Source: Areca catechu
Lineage: Eukaryota; Streptophyta; Magnoliopsida; Arecales; Arecaceae
Assembly (NCBI GenBank): GCA_021397845.1
Contig: CM038047.1
Span: forward strand, 127,950,112-128,014,111
Length of the DNA: 64,000 nucleotides
Direction of reading: 5' to 3'
Below, piece by piece: positions 11,199 to 22,543 of the stretch. The notes under the pieces were generated by a model, which was given only the letters and a program-made list of their open reading frames with translations, was not told the origin of the DNA and did no database searches. Position numbers and translations under genes: made by a program. Every line of letters begins with the position of its first letter. Position 1 is the stretch's first letter.

Positions 11199-12824
11199 TC
11201 ACAAATTCCATTGAAAATATTTATGACCTTGTTTTTTGCATGAAAAACATGTTATTCTAGATGATGCAGGTACAAAAAAGTTTTTAAAATACTTCTGTTG
11301 TCTTTGGGGTCTATAACCTAATCCTGCTTTGTTAAAAACTACTATTTGGCTATTTAAAAGTAGGTTTAGTTTTTCTGAATTATAGATAAATTTTTTAACA
11401 AAAGGTTTCATTTGATCTAGCTCATTTTTGTACTTTTCATTTTCCAACTCTAAATCCTTATTTTTCTTTAAAAGTTCATCATTTGAAATAATAGATTTGG
11501 ATCATTTTAAAACTTCATTTTTTATTGTTAAAGCATTGTTTTTCTTTTCTAAAATATCTAGTTTAGTTTTTAAATCACTAACTTCATTTAATAAAGAATT
11601 GTTTTCATGAGAAAATCTATTTGCATGCTTTTTTAATTTTTTATTTTCAGATAAAACCAATTTGTAATCATGCATAAGTTCATCAAAAGTATTTCTTAAT
11701 TCATCAAAAAGTAAAATCTACTTCTGTATCAGAGTTTACCTCTTATTGCTCTTGGTGGGCCATGAGACAAAGATTTGCAATTTCAGCCTGTTCTTTTTTT
11801 GAACTGGAGTCCTCGCTATCACTTTTGGTGGCCATCATTGCCTTTTTCTTTAGCTTCTTCCTTGACTTCTTTAGGAGAGGGCATTTGAATTTGTAGTGTC
11901 CCGGCTTCTTACACTCGAAGCATGTAGGTATTTCCTTCTCCTTTTCCTTTTCCTTTTCTTTTTCCTTCTCTTTTCCCTTTTCTTTAGTTGATTGGAGCTT
12001 CTTCTTGCAAGGGAACTTTCTTCTCTTCATCAACCTTCTAAATTTTCTTACAAGGAGTACTTCTTCACATTCATCTTCTTCTTCTTCTTCGAACTCATCA
12101 ATTGAGGACTTCTTGTATAGTTGATTTGAATGCAATCCCCTTTTTCTTCTTATCCATGTCCATAGACTTTTGCTTCAAATTCAGCTCATAAGTCATGAGC
12201 GATCCTACCAGCTACTCCAAGGGTAGCTTGTCAACATCTTTAGCTTCTTGGATGGCGGTCACCTTTGGATCCCATGATGTTTGAAGTAACCTGAGGATTT
12301 TGTTAACAAGATCAGCATTAGATATTACTTTTCCTAAGCTTCTCATTCCATTTACAATATTTTTAAATTTAGTGTACCGATCAGTGATAGATTCATTAGG
12401 CTCCATTCGAAATATTTCATGTGTGCACTAACATGTTCACTTTTATATTTTTCACTTGATCGATAACCTCATGGATAACTTCAAGTGTGCCCCATATTTC
12501 TTGGGCTGATGTGCAAATAGATATCCTATTGAATTCACTATGATTTAATGCACAATAAAGGAGATTCATTACTTTCGCATTGATCTCGGATTGTTTAATA
12601 TCATTTTCATCCCAATCCTCTTCGAGCTTTGGAATGGAAACACCATTAACCACAACCGAAGGAATATGTGGACCTTTATCAACTACCTTCCAAAAATTAT
12701 AATCAATAGAATGCATGTATATTCTCATCCTAGTTTTCTAATAAGTATAATTTGATCCATTTAAAAATGGAGGTCTATTTGAGGCTTGTCTCTTAACTAT
12801 ACTAGTACCAATAGGGGCTGCCAT
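11199..12824 (-). pseudogene. gag: Copia-2 gag
   Basis: The start is the ATG at 12824 (MAAPIGTSIVKRQ), about 40 bases past the primer site. The expected YTYWKTRMRI block is broken by TAG in place of the Trp codon. The gag core is at 12728-12210. A Glu-rich run and a Lys/Glu repeat (12135-11950) lead to an intact CCHC knuckle (CFECKKPGHYKFKC). A long AT-rich stretch follows that would encode Lys/Asn-rich coiled coil but is broken by frameshifts (11700-11450). The end (11447-11199) has a second decayed knuckle, CFSCKKQGHKYF. The same layout as Copia-1 gag supports a common family. Confidence 0.85.
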
Positions 12825-12862
12825 AGATCTTTACTCAAGGCAGTAAAACCTATAAATTGGGA

Positions 12863-12879
12863 ACAGGGCTCTGATACCA
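12863..12879 (-). promoter_or_regulatory. Copia-2 primer-binding site
   Basis: The minus strand reads TGGTATCAGAGCCCTGT, a perfect 12-base match to the initiator Met-tRNA primer site used by many plant elements. It lies two bases inside the LTR end at 12882. Confidence 0.9.
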
Positions 12880-12881
12880 CT

Positions 12882-14432
12882 TGTTGCCTAGTAAGCAACT
12901 CAAGAGGGGGGGTGAATTAGGTCTCTAAAAAATTATTTGATGCAATGCAATAATGTTTTATCCGATCTAATAATTAAATAAAGTATTATGAATGCAAATG
13001 AAGTGCTCTTAAGTAAATGTATAGCAGAAATATAAATCAATAAATGTAAGAGCAAGTAGAGGAGACAAGCAACCACAAACACAAAAAAGTATAATGATTC
13101 GGTATTATCCAATGCACCTACATCCACTCTCCAAAATCCTCTTTGGAATTCACTATAATCTCAACCGATTACAGCTGATTAGTTTTTCGGGCTTACTAAT
13201 CAAAACCTGACTTATTTTTACAAGGCTCACAAGTCAAAACCTCACTTGATTTTATGAGCTAACCAAGAACCTAAATGGATTTAAGGCTCACCACCAACCT
13301 CCCTTGGTTTTGCGGGCTAACTAAGAACCTAATTGGTTTTCAAAGGCTCACCAATAGCCTCCCTTGATTTTGTAATAGGCTAACCAAGAACCCTTACAAT
13401 AAATAATAGTTTGAAGTAAAGAGACAATAAAAGCTTTATGATAAAAAGTGGGTATCTCTTTGAAGCTCGTTGTTGTGATGCTTTCAACTTGATGAAGCCT
13501 CTTTGATTGCTCAAGAATGGTTGATCTTTAATTCTCTTGAAGGCTCTTGAATACTTGGAGGCTTGCTTTTGCTTGAAAGTGGTTGAACTTCAATGAATAG
13601 GAGTGAATGCTCTATTTTCTTCTCTCTTCGATATTCCTTTTTCAATAACTTTTGTTTTGATTTGATTTCAATCATAAAAATACCTTTCCAAGGCCTCAAT
13701 TCAATTTCTAGCCATTAGACACAAAAAACTAGTCATTGGAAGCCAAGAGGGACAAGTTCTGTACTTGAAAAACTAGCCGTTACTGTTTCCAGAACTCTAT
13801 GTGTCGACACTTCAGGCTGTGAGTCAACACTTCAGGTTGACACTTGAACTTCTTGAGTTGACACGTAGTTCAAATATCTTCAAAGTAGCTTTCTAGAAAT
13901 CTCAGATATGTTGACACTTCTTCAGGTGAGTCGATACTTGGCATCCATGTGTCGACACTTCACCAGATCTTCATTTTCAGCAAGTTCTGTGACTTAAAAA
14001 TCTCAAGCAATGAGTTGATCCATGTATTGACACTTTGAGTTAACACTTCAAGTCCATGTGTTGACACTTCAGCCATGCTATCTGAAACTTTCTTTACATA
14101 CTGGCTTGAGTCGACACTTCACTATCATATGTCGATACTTGGTGTCATGTGTCGACACTTTGAGTCGACACTTCACTAAGATTCTTCTCAAAACATCTAA
14201 ACTTGTGCTGAATCAAGTCTGTATTGCAATTATGTATCCATTCAAGCAAACTTCAACTGTCCAAGACTTCTTTGAGCAGATCTTTCATCTAAATTTGGGC
14301 TTTTTCAATCAAATAACATTTGTCAAATTTATGAGCACATTTTTCTATAAAAACACACTTCAAAGAAATCATTAGTACTCAACTTATACTTAACCATTTT
14401 GCTTATCATCGAAACCAATAACGGAGTCAACA
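12882..14432 (-). repeat. Copia-2 5' LTR (1551 bp)
   Basis: Plus-strand ends are TGTTGCC at 12882 and GTCAACA at 14432, giving short inverted ends TGTTG/CAACA. The inner end carries the aagaggggggg-tgaattagg motif seen in SIRE-type LTRs. Three exact GTGTCGACAC palindromes lie at 13801, 13949 and 14149, with several one-base variants between them. The five bases beyond the end are AATAC; the partner TSD was not found because the 3' end of the element is missing. Confidence 0.8.
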
Positions 14433-14689
14433 AATACCAACTTAGGAGTTAGGGTTGCAAGCCTTGTAAAACTTTGATGTGCCCGATGCCGAGTTCAATC
14501 ACTCTCGTAGATGCAGCCTAGAGGATCAAGCCTTCATCCCTATGGATGCACTGACTTTCTATCTGAAGGTCATGAAGGCAAGGGAGACCGACTTCATGTC
14601 CGAGGCACCTGGAGGACCTACGAGCAACCAAGAGAAAGATTAGGAGTCAACAGGAAGTAAGAAGAAAAGAGGAAACAAAGGTTGAAAAT
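14433..14689 (+). other. Unrecognised ORF fragment between Copia-2 and LTR F
   Basis: About 55 codons are open on the plus strand from about 14470 to a TAG at 14641. They read as a plausible protein tail, with a core like DALTFYLKVMKARETDF and a polar end. The GC content is higher than in the neighbours. I do not recognise it. It may be the end of a retroelement ORF, such as an accessory ORF of a Tat element, but nothing here proves that. Confidence 0.3.
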
Positions 14690-15167
14690 GGTGGTGATGG
14701 GGGATCTTCTTGCTAGGCGCCCAGATGGATCATCCAGAAGGAATCCAAACTCGAAGATGGAAAATGGCTTGCATGGAAGAGATGGTAACTCAATACCTCA
14801 CACCCCTCGATACCGAAGGCGAAGGCGCTCCCTCACGGAGATCGACGTTCTTAAAGAACGAAGGCAACAAGCCAAAAGAATAGCACTCAAACTCTTTTTT
14901 TTCATTTCATAAGCATTAACCATACAAGGAAGGGGTAAGGCCCTTTATATATGCACCTTAAGATGCATTCAAAATTTGAATGAAAAAAACATTACAAGGC
15001 TTCATGAAGAGGGCACCCAAAAATCAGATTTTTCTCCATGGACTCTCTTGGTTGGCCTTGAAATGGTGGAGTGCTTGATTCGAGGGAGTGACGAGGGGAG
15101 CATGTCTTCAAGAATCATGGGCACCGACTTGATCTTTGTTTTTTTCCTTGACCATCCATACTTTTAT

Positions 15168-15480
15168 GGAGAAAGGCTCGATGTGGGGGCATGAAGCATG
15201 GATCTTGTCTCAGCACCTTTGGACTTTTGAATTTCTTCCATGATTGATCAAACACTTTGGGAAGAAGGCTTGATATGGGGGCTTGAAGCAAGGGACATGT
15301 CTTCACAAATCTTCAGCTCCTATTGACCTTCCTTTGGCCGCCCACCCTCCTTTGGAGAGAATCTTGATAGGGGGAGGGAAGGGAGGAATGTTGTCTCCCA
15401 TTTGAATTTTTCTTCCTTGGCCGCCCATGGTCCTTTTGGAAAGAGTCTTGATAGGGAGAGGGAAAGGAGGCTTAGATCAA
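15168..15480. repeat. Degenerate tandem repeat, about 90 bp, four units
   Basis: Related blocks starting with ggaAAAGGCTCGAT-like text begin at 15168, 15260, 15354 and 15438 (spacing 92, 94, 84). Each has a purine-rich run (gatagggggagggaagg in the later units) and a cleft-like ttgtct segment. The array lies inside LTR F. Confidence 0.6.
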
Positions 15481-15504
15481 GAGATGTTGTCCATATGGCC
15501 TGAT

Positions 15505-17992
15505 TGTTGGGGTTTGGTGACTAGGGCGGAATCGTGGATTTCAAAAATTTATTATGAAACCACTACCAAACCCTTAACCCAAGACCTCCTTACTAGGAAT
15601 TAAAACATATAAACATGCATATATGATATAAACTAGAGTTTAGGCACTAACCTGAACCGCTAGTATCCAATCCAATGAAGAAAACCTGATTCAGCCTTCT
15701 TCTCCACCAGGCGTCCAAATGTTCGCCCTCCAATAGTGATCCACACGGGGCTTGACCAAGACACCAGCACCTTTTAAGAACTTGGTTCCACCAATTAGAC
15801 TTTCAAACTAAAGCCTAATAGGATTTGGGCAAACTCCAATCCAATTGGACTAACTCTTCTTTGGATCAACCTTTCTACTCCTTCCCTTCTTCTTCCTCTT
15901 CTTCTCTTCTTTGCTTTTCCCTAATCCCTCTCCTGATTTGAGCACTCCTAGGCCTTCCAAAGAGCTTGTCCTAAAAGGGTTAGAGTGTTTAGGACAAGAG
16001 GATACGATGTAATAAAAATAAGAAAGAAAGAATTCTTTGGGATCAATTAAGAAGCATTGAATTATTTAACCCCGGAATGCTACACTATTTATAGTGCACC
16101 AAGGGGCTTCTGAGATATCCATTCATGCTAGAAGACATGACTCTTCTGTTAGGACACGAAGCTTGGCAAGTATTGCGATCCTTGGATTCAAAACTTCCAA
16201 GAAAAAGAAGTAGAATGACTCTTTAAATCAAGAGTCACTTCTCTTCTTAAATCCAAACACCATACTTTAAACCAAGCAACTTCTGGATTTTTAATCTGCA
16301 CCCAAGAGGTGTTAGGACACGCACTAGAGGGTCCACACCATTTATCTTTCTTAAAATGTGCATGGAAAAAGAGGGGATGCCACTCTTCATGCTTAGCACC
16401 AAGAGTCCCAAGGGGCATGGACTCTTCTTCTTTTGGCATGAAGATGTATCCCAAAGGGGCGTGGAAGACTCCAGGAGGCATGAAAGTGTGTTTGACTTGG
16501 TCCTCTGCTTAATGCAGAAGGACTCTTGGCCAAGGGGCGCCTCTGGATTATTTTCTCATGCAATTTCTATGTAGAAAACATGTTGGCGCCCAAGAGTCCC
16601 ACTTAGTCCAAACATTTCACATGCCCAACTTAGCCCAATTGCTAAATGGATAATCTCAGGTTAATTAATCCAAATTGGTTGACTTAAACCTTGATCTTCT
16701 AGCCAAGGACTGACCCAACACTTGAGCCAAATTTAATTTGACTTTAATTAAGCCAAATTAGCCCAATTCGGAACCTGGTTCAAAACCGATTCGAATCTAG
16801 GTGATAGGGTTTGCAACACGTGCTAGCATGTTTACCTGCAAACATGGTTTAATCCAATTAAACCCTTGATCAAAACCCTTTGTGTGAGACCCATTGGGTT
16901 CCACATCTAGCCAGTAGTGAGTTCGGGTATAACTTGACCTGATTCGATTTGATCACATCCAAACCGATTTAGGTCAAGTCAAGCTAGCCCGACTAGGTCA
17001 ATTAGAATCTAATTCTAATTAACTGATTGAATAACCATTATTCAATCAAATCCCTACAAGACAAGATTGACATCTAGCAACGTATCATGCCTACCCGAAA
17101 GATGTGGAATTTTGGTGGCATTACCAAAATACCCTTCAGTGGTGAGTTACCGTGCAATTCAGTCCTTCGATCAGCTTGCACCCTGAATATTACTATGGAT
17201 ATGGATACTTGTCAAATCCAATTTCATATTCATTCCTAGCTCAATCTGATAATGATGATTCATTAATGAACCATTAACAACTATTTCTAATGTTCATACT
17301 TTGATCAAAGATTTCCCAAATCTTCATTTGATCGAAATCAGCTGGATGCGATTCCCTCTTACTAGGGTTGATCGATTCTTTTTTGACCTACTCAAAACAT
17401 CCATATGCAATCCACCATACCCAGTATCACCCCATGCATGACTCAATGTCATGATTGATTGTGAACCAAAGTATGGATTCACGCATACAAGGTACCATGG
17501 CAGTCTCAGGTCAAAGGACCACATGCACTACTCCCACTATGAGAACTATATATTGACAAACAGATAAGGTTCCATTAGATGTTCTCAAGCTGGATCCATT
17601 CAATGAACTCATTCTCTAATGAGCACCCACATCCTAGTATTAGTGTCAAACACAAGTGACTGTGAGATCAGTCACCCTCTTCACCAAGTATACATAGGAT
17701 GTGCTGGTCTTGCCGAAAACATTGATCCCCTACTCAACATCCCATCGACCAGGAATATTTTAGATTAGGGTTTTAAGGCTTTAGGCCTCACTGGTATGAT
17801 CTCATCATAACCCTAGAACCATAGCCCTAATCTATGGGGTTCATCATATAATAATAAAATAATTAAGACACAGTGTATGATGAAAATAAAATGCCTTTAT
17901 TAATTGATAATGTCAATACATTGGTTTGGGATACAAAGAAAAATCCCATCGAAATACAACATTTGATTGACCTTTAGGGCATAATCCTTTCA
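15505..17992 (-). mobile_element. Solo LTR of an Angela-like copia element (2488 bp)
   Basis: The plus strand starts TGTTGGGG at 15505 and ends CTTTCA at 17992. Five bases are duplicated exactly on both sides: CTGAT at 15500-15504 and 17993-17997. On the minus strand it starts TGAAAGGATTATGCCCTAAAGG, close to the GGAxATATGCCCTA start I know from Angela/WIS LTRs of grasses. No gag or pol is inside, so this is a solo LTR left by recombination between the two LTRs of one element. Confidence 0.88.
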
Positions 17993-18409
17993 CTGATGGC
18001 ATCCAAGAAATTTGCATTTTCCCTTCTTGCTTTGATCGCCCACTTGTCATGGTGATGTGGTAACACATGGGACAGATGAGGTGGTGCACAAGAGCTGAAG
18101 TGGCATCCTTCAAGGCATGCGAGATGGATTGCCCCATTAATAAGTGGGCTTGACTCTAATGATAACTCCAAGCTTGGGCCCAAACTTCATGTAGACTTGG
18201 ACTAGAACCAATTTAGCTAAATACAGGACCCATTGACCCAACTCGACCAAATTAGTCAAGGTACATGACTAAAACAAAAAACTAAATACATGACTCAAAA
18301 GTAAAAATGCTTAGGCTTGAAACCTTATTACATGACCCAAAAGATGAAACCCTAATCCAAGATCCTTAGAGGGTTGAGGAGCCTCTATCTGATCCTGGTG
18401 CTGACACCA

Positions 18410-18785
18410 ATTCTCTTGGGGTGGGAGGAACTCGACCTTGTCGAGTAAAGGTTGATTTGGCTTTGATATTTCTCCAGAAGGTCGGGGTCGAGGTGCTGCA
18501 AGTCCTCCCAGGTAATCCATGAATCATCGAACTTCAGTCAGCCTTGCCATTGGACCAGGTAACGTTGATAGCCTTTACCCTGGTTGGTGATAGCTGGATC
18601 ATCCAGGACATGCTCGATCCGCTATCCTCTCTCAGGTAAAATTGGTGGAGGACACTCTGGGTCGGGTTCGCTATCAAATGAAAGGTCAGGCCCAAATGGC
18701 TCACTGGGTATGTTTGATGGTTCCCTATACTAGACTATGTCCAAGATATTGAAAGTCAAGCTAATGCCATAATCCGGGGTGATGA
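18410..18785 (-). pseudogene. Chromovirus F: integrase C-terminus and chromodomain
   Basis: Minus-strand reading from 18785 gives blocks parallel to the A elements: DYGISLTFNILDIV, then SEPFGPD and acidic text, then a chromodomain with KGYQRYLVQWQG, ending next to LTR F. Stops and frameshifts break it. The match to family A stops at about 18785, where D begins, so the rest of F should lie past the other end of D, outside the window. Confidence 0.7.
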
Positions 18786-18789
18786 GGCG

Positions 18790-20263
18790 AGATCGCTGAC
18801 ATGGGGGAGCTGACAGGCGCCATGTCAAAGGAAGCCGCCGCGTCGGACAACACGTCAATTCTCCTACTCGGACTCCTTCGCCGAGCTGAGCTCCCTCGGG
18901 ACAACAAGCCAAGCTCCGTCCTCCACCAGGTCGGTCCCACGAGCCCGAGATGCCTAGGCTAGAGCCGCACTCTGCCCTCCAGAGTGAGACCCTCGAAGAT
19001 CGTGCCATGTGGTTGGAGTCGAGCTCAGCCCTCCTCCGCCACGTGGAGCCTCTTCGAGGCCGAGCCCTCTGGACCAGGCCCGCACTCTGCCCTCCAGAGC
19101 AAGACCCTCGGAGATCGAGCACCGTGGTAAGAGTTTAGCTCAGCCCTCCTCCGCCATGTGGAGCCTCTTCGAGGCCGAGCCCTCTGGACTGGGCCCGTAC
19201 TCTACCCTCTAGAGTGAGACCCTCGGAGATTGAGCCCCGTGGTTGGAGTCGAGTTCAGCCCTCCTCTGCCACGTGGAGCCTCTTAAAGGTCGAGCCCTTT
19301 GGACCGAGCCCGCACTCTGCCCCCCAGAGCGAGACCCTCGGAGATCGTGCCCCACGATCGGACAAGCTCAGCCCTCCTCCACCGCGTGGAGCCTCTTCGA
19401 GGTCGAGCCCTCTGGACCGGGCCCGCACACTGCCCTACTCCACCGAGGAAACCCTGCAAGCTTGGGGTGTCTAGGTTGGAGCGAGCCCTGCCATTCCAGC
19501 ACAGCCCCAGCTCAGATGCGAGCACCACCATCCCAAGACACCAGCGAGCTGCCCTAGGACTGCACTGGGACACTACCAGACCGCACTGACTGCCTGCAGC
19601 CACCGGTTACACCAGAAAAGGAGGGACCCATAGATCGAGGTACCATGCTCCTCACCAACTGCCTGAACCACCCAAGAAATGAAGTCAACCAGGAGATTCG
19701 AATCCTATGGGCGGCAGCCCACCAATCGAGGTACTGCTAGGTTTTCTAGAATAAGGCGACCAAGGAGAATGTCAGATCACATAATAGCTTCCCTTATCAT
19801 GGATCGGGAAAGGCTCCTCTAGACACCGCCGCACATGCCTGACAGCCCGGTGGAGATCCCAAAACAAACGCCCAACGGAAACCTGGTCTACAAAACTTGG
19901 AGGTAACAACTACAAGAAAAAAGAGAGACATAAGCTAGAACACACCAACACAAGTGCAAGCTCAACCAAAGAGCACAACACCACAAGAAAAACTCAAGCA
20001 AGGGCGGGTGGAATTGCCACACAGAGACTCCCTCTAACCAGGCCACTCTTCTCCCGACACACTTGCATCACACTCTCACACTCTCACACTACTCACTCCT
20101 CCTCGTGCGGAGTCCATCAAGAGGGGCTCGACCTAGAGGATCTGTTCCCCGGGGTTGTCACTGACTTTATCATCGGAGTGCCCCCACAAGAAATCCCGGC
20201 CCGGGTCACTAATCCTTGTTTTGCAGGTCCAGGACCACTGGACGGTGAGACAGCGAAGGAGGC
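18790..20263 (+). repeat. D 5' LTR region, first part (GC-rich)
   Basis: GC-rich text without coding sense. It holds the 115-bp minisatellite, then CT-rich repeats (20060-20100). An R/U5-like end follows (20120-20225) of the kind seen in Tat LTRs, with a gtgcccccacaagaaatcccggcc core. It continues after the solo LTR at 21990. The exact left border and the LTR/internal border are not proven. About 22033 the text ttagcgcaccaggtagggg resembles the start of a Tat internal region. Confidence 0.5.
18974..19440. repeat. 115-bp GC-rich tandem minisatellite
   Basis: The anchor GCCCTCCAGAG(T/C)GAGACCCTCGGAGATCG-like block starts at 18974, 19089, 19204, 19319 and, truncated, 19432. The spacing is 115, 115, 115 and 113. 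Units differ by scattered substitutions. Long open frames in this stretch on both strands come from its high GC content, and I do not treat them as genes. Confidence 0.9.
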
Positions 20264-21984
20264 TGGTGCGGGCACAAGAATCAGAAGAAGACTTCAGGAT
20301 TCCATCTGGATCTCTGATTGATCTTGCCCAAGAAAATTAGGGTTTGTAATAAGGATTGACCTGATCAACCCAATTTTGAGTCTGTAATTTTGTTATTTCA
20401 ATTTTTATTGAGTCATGTTGACTCAGTCCAAGTCCAGGTTTAGGTTGGCACCATTCCCTTTGCCATAGGGTGCCACATTTTTTTCTTCCATGGTCCAGCT
20501 ACAAGTGGGTGCCACACTCCCTGCCACATCTCCATCCAGTGTCTTTGGTCCCCACACCATAAGAAGTAAGTTCCCCTTTTTCTTGCACCACTTGGGGGAG
20601 AAATCCATCAAGATACCTCAATCCAAGGAGGAGCCAACTTCTTTCCAGATAAACCCAAGCCAGGATGGCAAGAATTTTTCTTGAAGAGAGGATCAAGGAG
20701 GTGCCCCACAATGTTCCATAAAAATCCAAGTTATAAAAGGGAATAGAGCATGTCTTGGGGAGAAAATCAAGGAGGCACCCAAAAGTTTCCTAAAGTGCCA
20801 AATCCAAGAAAAGAAGAAGCCTACACTTGTGGAGCAAGACTAGGAGGTGTCCAAAAGAGCCAAACCATGAAGGGAAAATCCTTGATTCAAGGAGAGATAC
20901 TAGGAGACACCCCCATAACCTGCCATTTGGAGCTGATTTTCAAGTTTTCTTGGAGTTTTTGGGCCACTTACTCATGGAAGGAGTCTTGGTTGGCCAAGGG
21001 AAGAGAATTTGATGCCTAAAGTGTAGATTAGTCCTATTAGTCCCACATGGGAACTTGTATGGTTTTGATTTTTCTTATAGGTCTATATTTTAGACCCCTT
21101 TTGTAACTTGAACATATCTTATAAAATCTTATGAATGAAATCGCTTGTTTTTGAGCAAAGTCTTGTTCTTCCGCACTTATTCTGAGTGTTGAGCTCCAAG
21201 AGGGAGTAAATCCGGGTTCCCTAGGAACCTTGAGGAGGTGTGAGATCTCCAACCCCAAAACCCAAGCTTAGTCCACCCATCTCTACTCCACCACCACCAA
21301 ACCCTAGCCTCTACACCATCTCCAAGGTTCTTCTTCCAAAGGGTGGCCGACCACCAGGACCCCAGTCCAACCATCTTCAAGTCAGCTACCACTGCTTCAG
21401 AGTCCATCCAGCAGATCCAGGAGAAGTCCCAAATTCGCAGCCTAGGAGTTCCAGATTAGTTGAAGACCTTCAGATCCCATCCTTTCTTCTACTCGGGTAA
21501 CTCTCTTCCCTGAGTCTCTTGTTCCTAACCTTGTTCTTCTTCTCTCCAGGATCCAAGGTTCAAGAAGAGGCCAACTTTGCCAAGGACCATTATCGGAGGA
21601 TCCATTGCGAAGATACCTTGACTCCCGGGATCCAATAATCTGCTCGAGAGAGTCTTTTTCCACCAAATGGAGAGATATCACTGCTAGGTAACAAGAACCT
21701 TCCCTTCTCACTTTGTCTGTTTCGTTGAAACTCAGAGCAAGCCCTAGATCAGGGGGTTTCTCAATCTCCAGCGATCCTACTTCTGAGTTACTCTGATAAT
21801 CCACTCCTTTTAATTGTGCTTTTTGTCATTTCTTAGTTTCTTTCAACATTAGTTTATCTTTCCTTTGAGTCAAAGCCGACTTCTGAAAATATATATAAAA
21901 AAAAAAAATTAATTTTAATTTGCTTCCACATTCCATATTTTCGTTATGCATCATTTTTGGTATCAGAGCTTTCGTTCTGCATCA
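20264..21984 (+). mobile_element. Solo LTR of family A (subtype C), 1721 bp
   Basis: It starts TGGTGCGGGCAC at 20264 and ends TCTGCATCA at 21984. TSD GAGGC is exact at 20259-20263 and 21985-21989. The last 31 bases repeat the LTR end across a primer-site copy (TGGTATCAGAGC at 21959-21970), so a primer-site-like sequence is built into this LTR. It has no internal genes. It lies inside the D 5' region, whose text continues on both sides. Confidence 0.92.
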
Positions 21985-21989
21985 GAGGC

Positions 21990-22543
21990 GCTCTTCGACA
22001 CCGATAGCAGTTACAGGCCATGATGATCATGGTGGCAATAGATTAGCGCACCAGGTAGGGGGGCTCGACATACTGTGAGCAATTTTTGATTCAGTTCAAG
22101 CCCTCCACCTCTTCTCCAAGCAGTCCGAGGAGAGGATGGTGACAACATGGGCAAGGGAGGCTTCCACCAGTCGTGCGAGGGACTCCCCGTCCTAGGGGAA
22201 CCCGCACCACCAAGAGGTGGAGCCACCCATTCTGGATCAACCACCTCCACCGGAATCCCAGCTGGCCGCACTCACCGAGCAGATGCAAGTCCTCGCCAAG
22301 GCAGTGCACCAGATTCAGCAGCAACACCGGTCCCTAACTACCCACCAACAGCCGGGGACACCTGCAGCCCATGCCGCGGCCCCCCATGACAGTATGCGTT
22401 CCTTCAAGGAAGGCCTCCGTAGCCATGGGCCACTACTAATAATCCAGGGAGCCATCAAACTCAGGCAAAAAGGAAACAAGCTAGCTCTGCCAACAGGGAG
22501 AGCCGCTCACCAAACCTTGGGCAGGCAGTGCCCAGATCCCATC
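21990..22543 (+). pseudogene. gag: D leader junction and gag N-terminus
   Basis: The internal-start-like text is at about 22033-22050. A gag-like frame then opens (about 22200-22543), Gln/Pro-rich with a helical block LAALTEQMQVLAKAVHQIQQ. Element X interrupts it at 22544. The gag continues at 56918 after X, and the CCATC duplicated by X joins the two parts. Confidence 0.6.

Larger units (their letters stand above)
6177..14432 (-). mobile_element. Copia-2: SIRE/Maximus-like element with extra ORF, lacking a recognisable 3' LTR
   Basis: The element has a 5' LTR, primer site, gag, pol and extra ORF in order on the minus strand. No copy of the 12882-14432 LTR follows the extra ORF at lower coordinates, where the unassigned LTR-like stretch and then Copia-1 are found instead. 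Either the 3' end was deleted or it lies beyond the left edge, displaced by Copia-1. Confidence 0.8.
14690..18409 (-). repeat. LTR of chromovirus F, split by a solo LTR
   Basis: The right end is CACCA at 18409, followed by text that matches the gene-LTR junction of families A and X (an aattctc-like base run, then ggtgggaggaactcgacc). On the minus strand the LTR therefore starts TGGTGTCAGCACCAG. A minus-strand TATA (CATATATAAAGG) lies at about 14945-14956. The left end is not resolved; 14690 is approximate. Pieces are 14690-15504 and 17998-18409, about 1.2 kb in all, close to the 1290-bp LTRs of X. Confidence 0.55.

Noticed and set aside
14682..15306. Short frames on both strands at 14682-15306 as genes
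   Set aside because: They overlap LTR F and its 90-bp repeats, lack domains and have no codon pattern.
18974..19440. CRISPR-like spaced repeats
   Set aside because: Whole units are repeated head to tail without unique spacers; the genome is a plant nuclear genome.
18730..19603. Several long open frames on both strands in GC-rich sequence
   Set aside because: They coincide with the 115-bp tandem repeat, recur in overlapping frames on both strands, and match no family; high GC lowers stop frequency.
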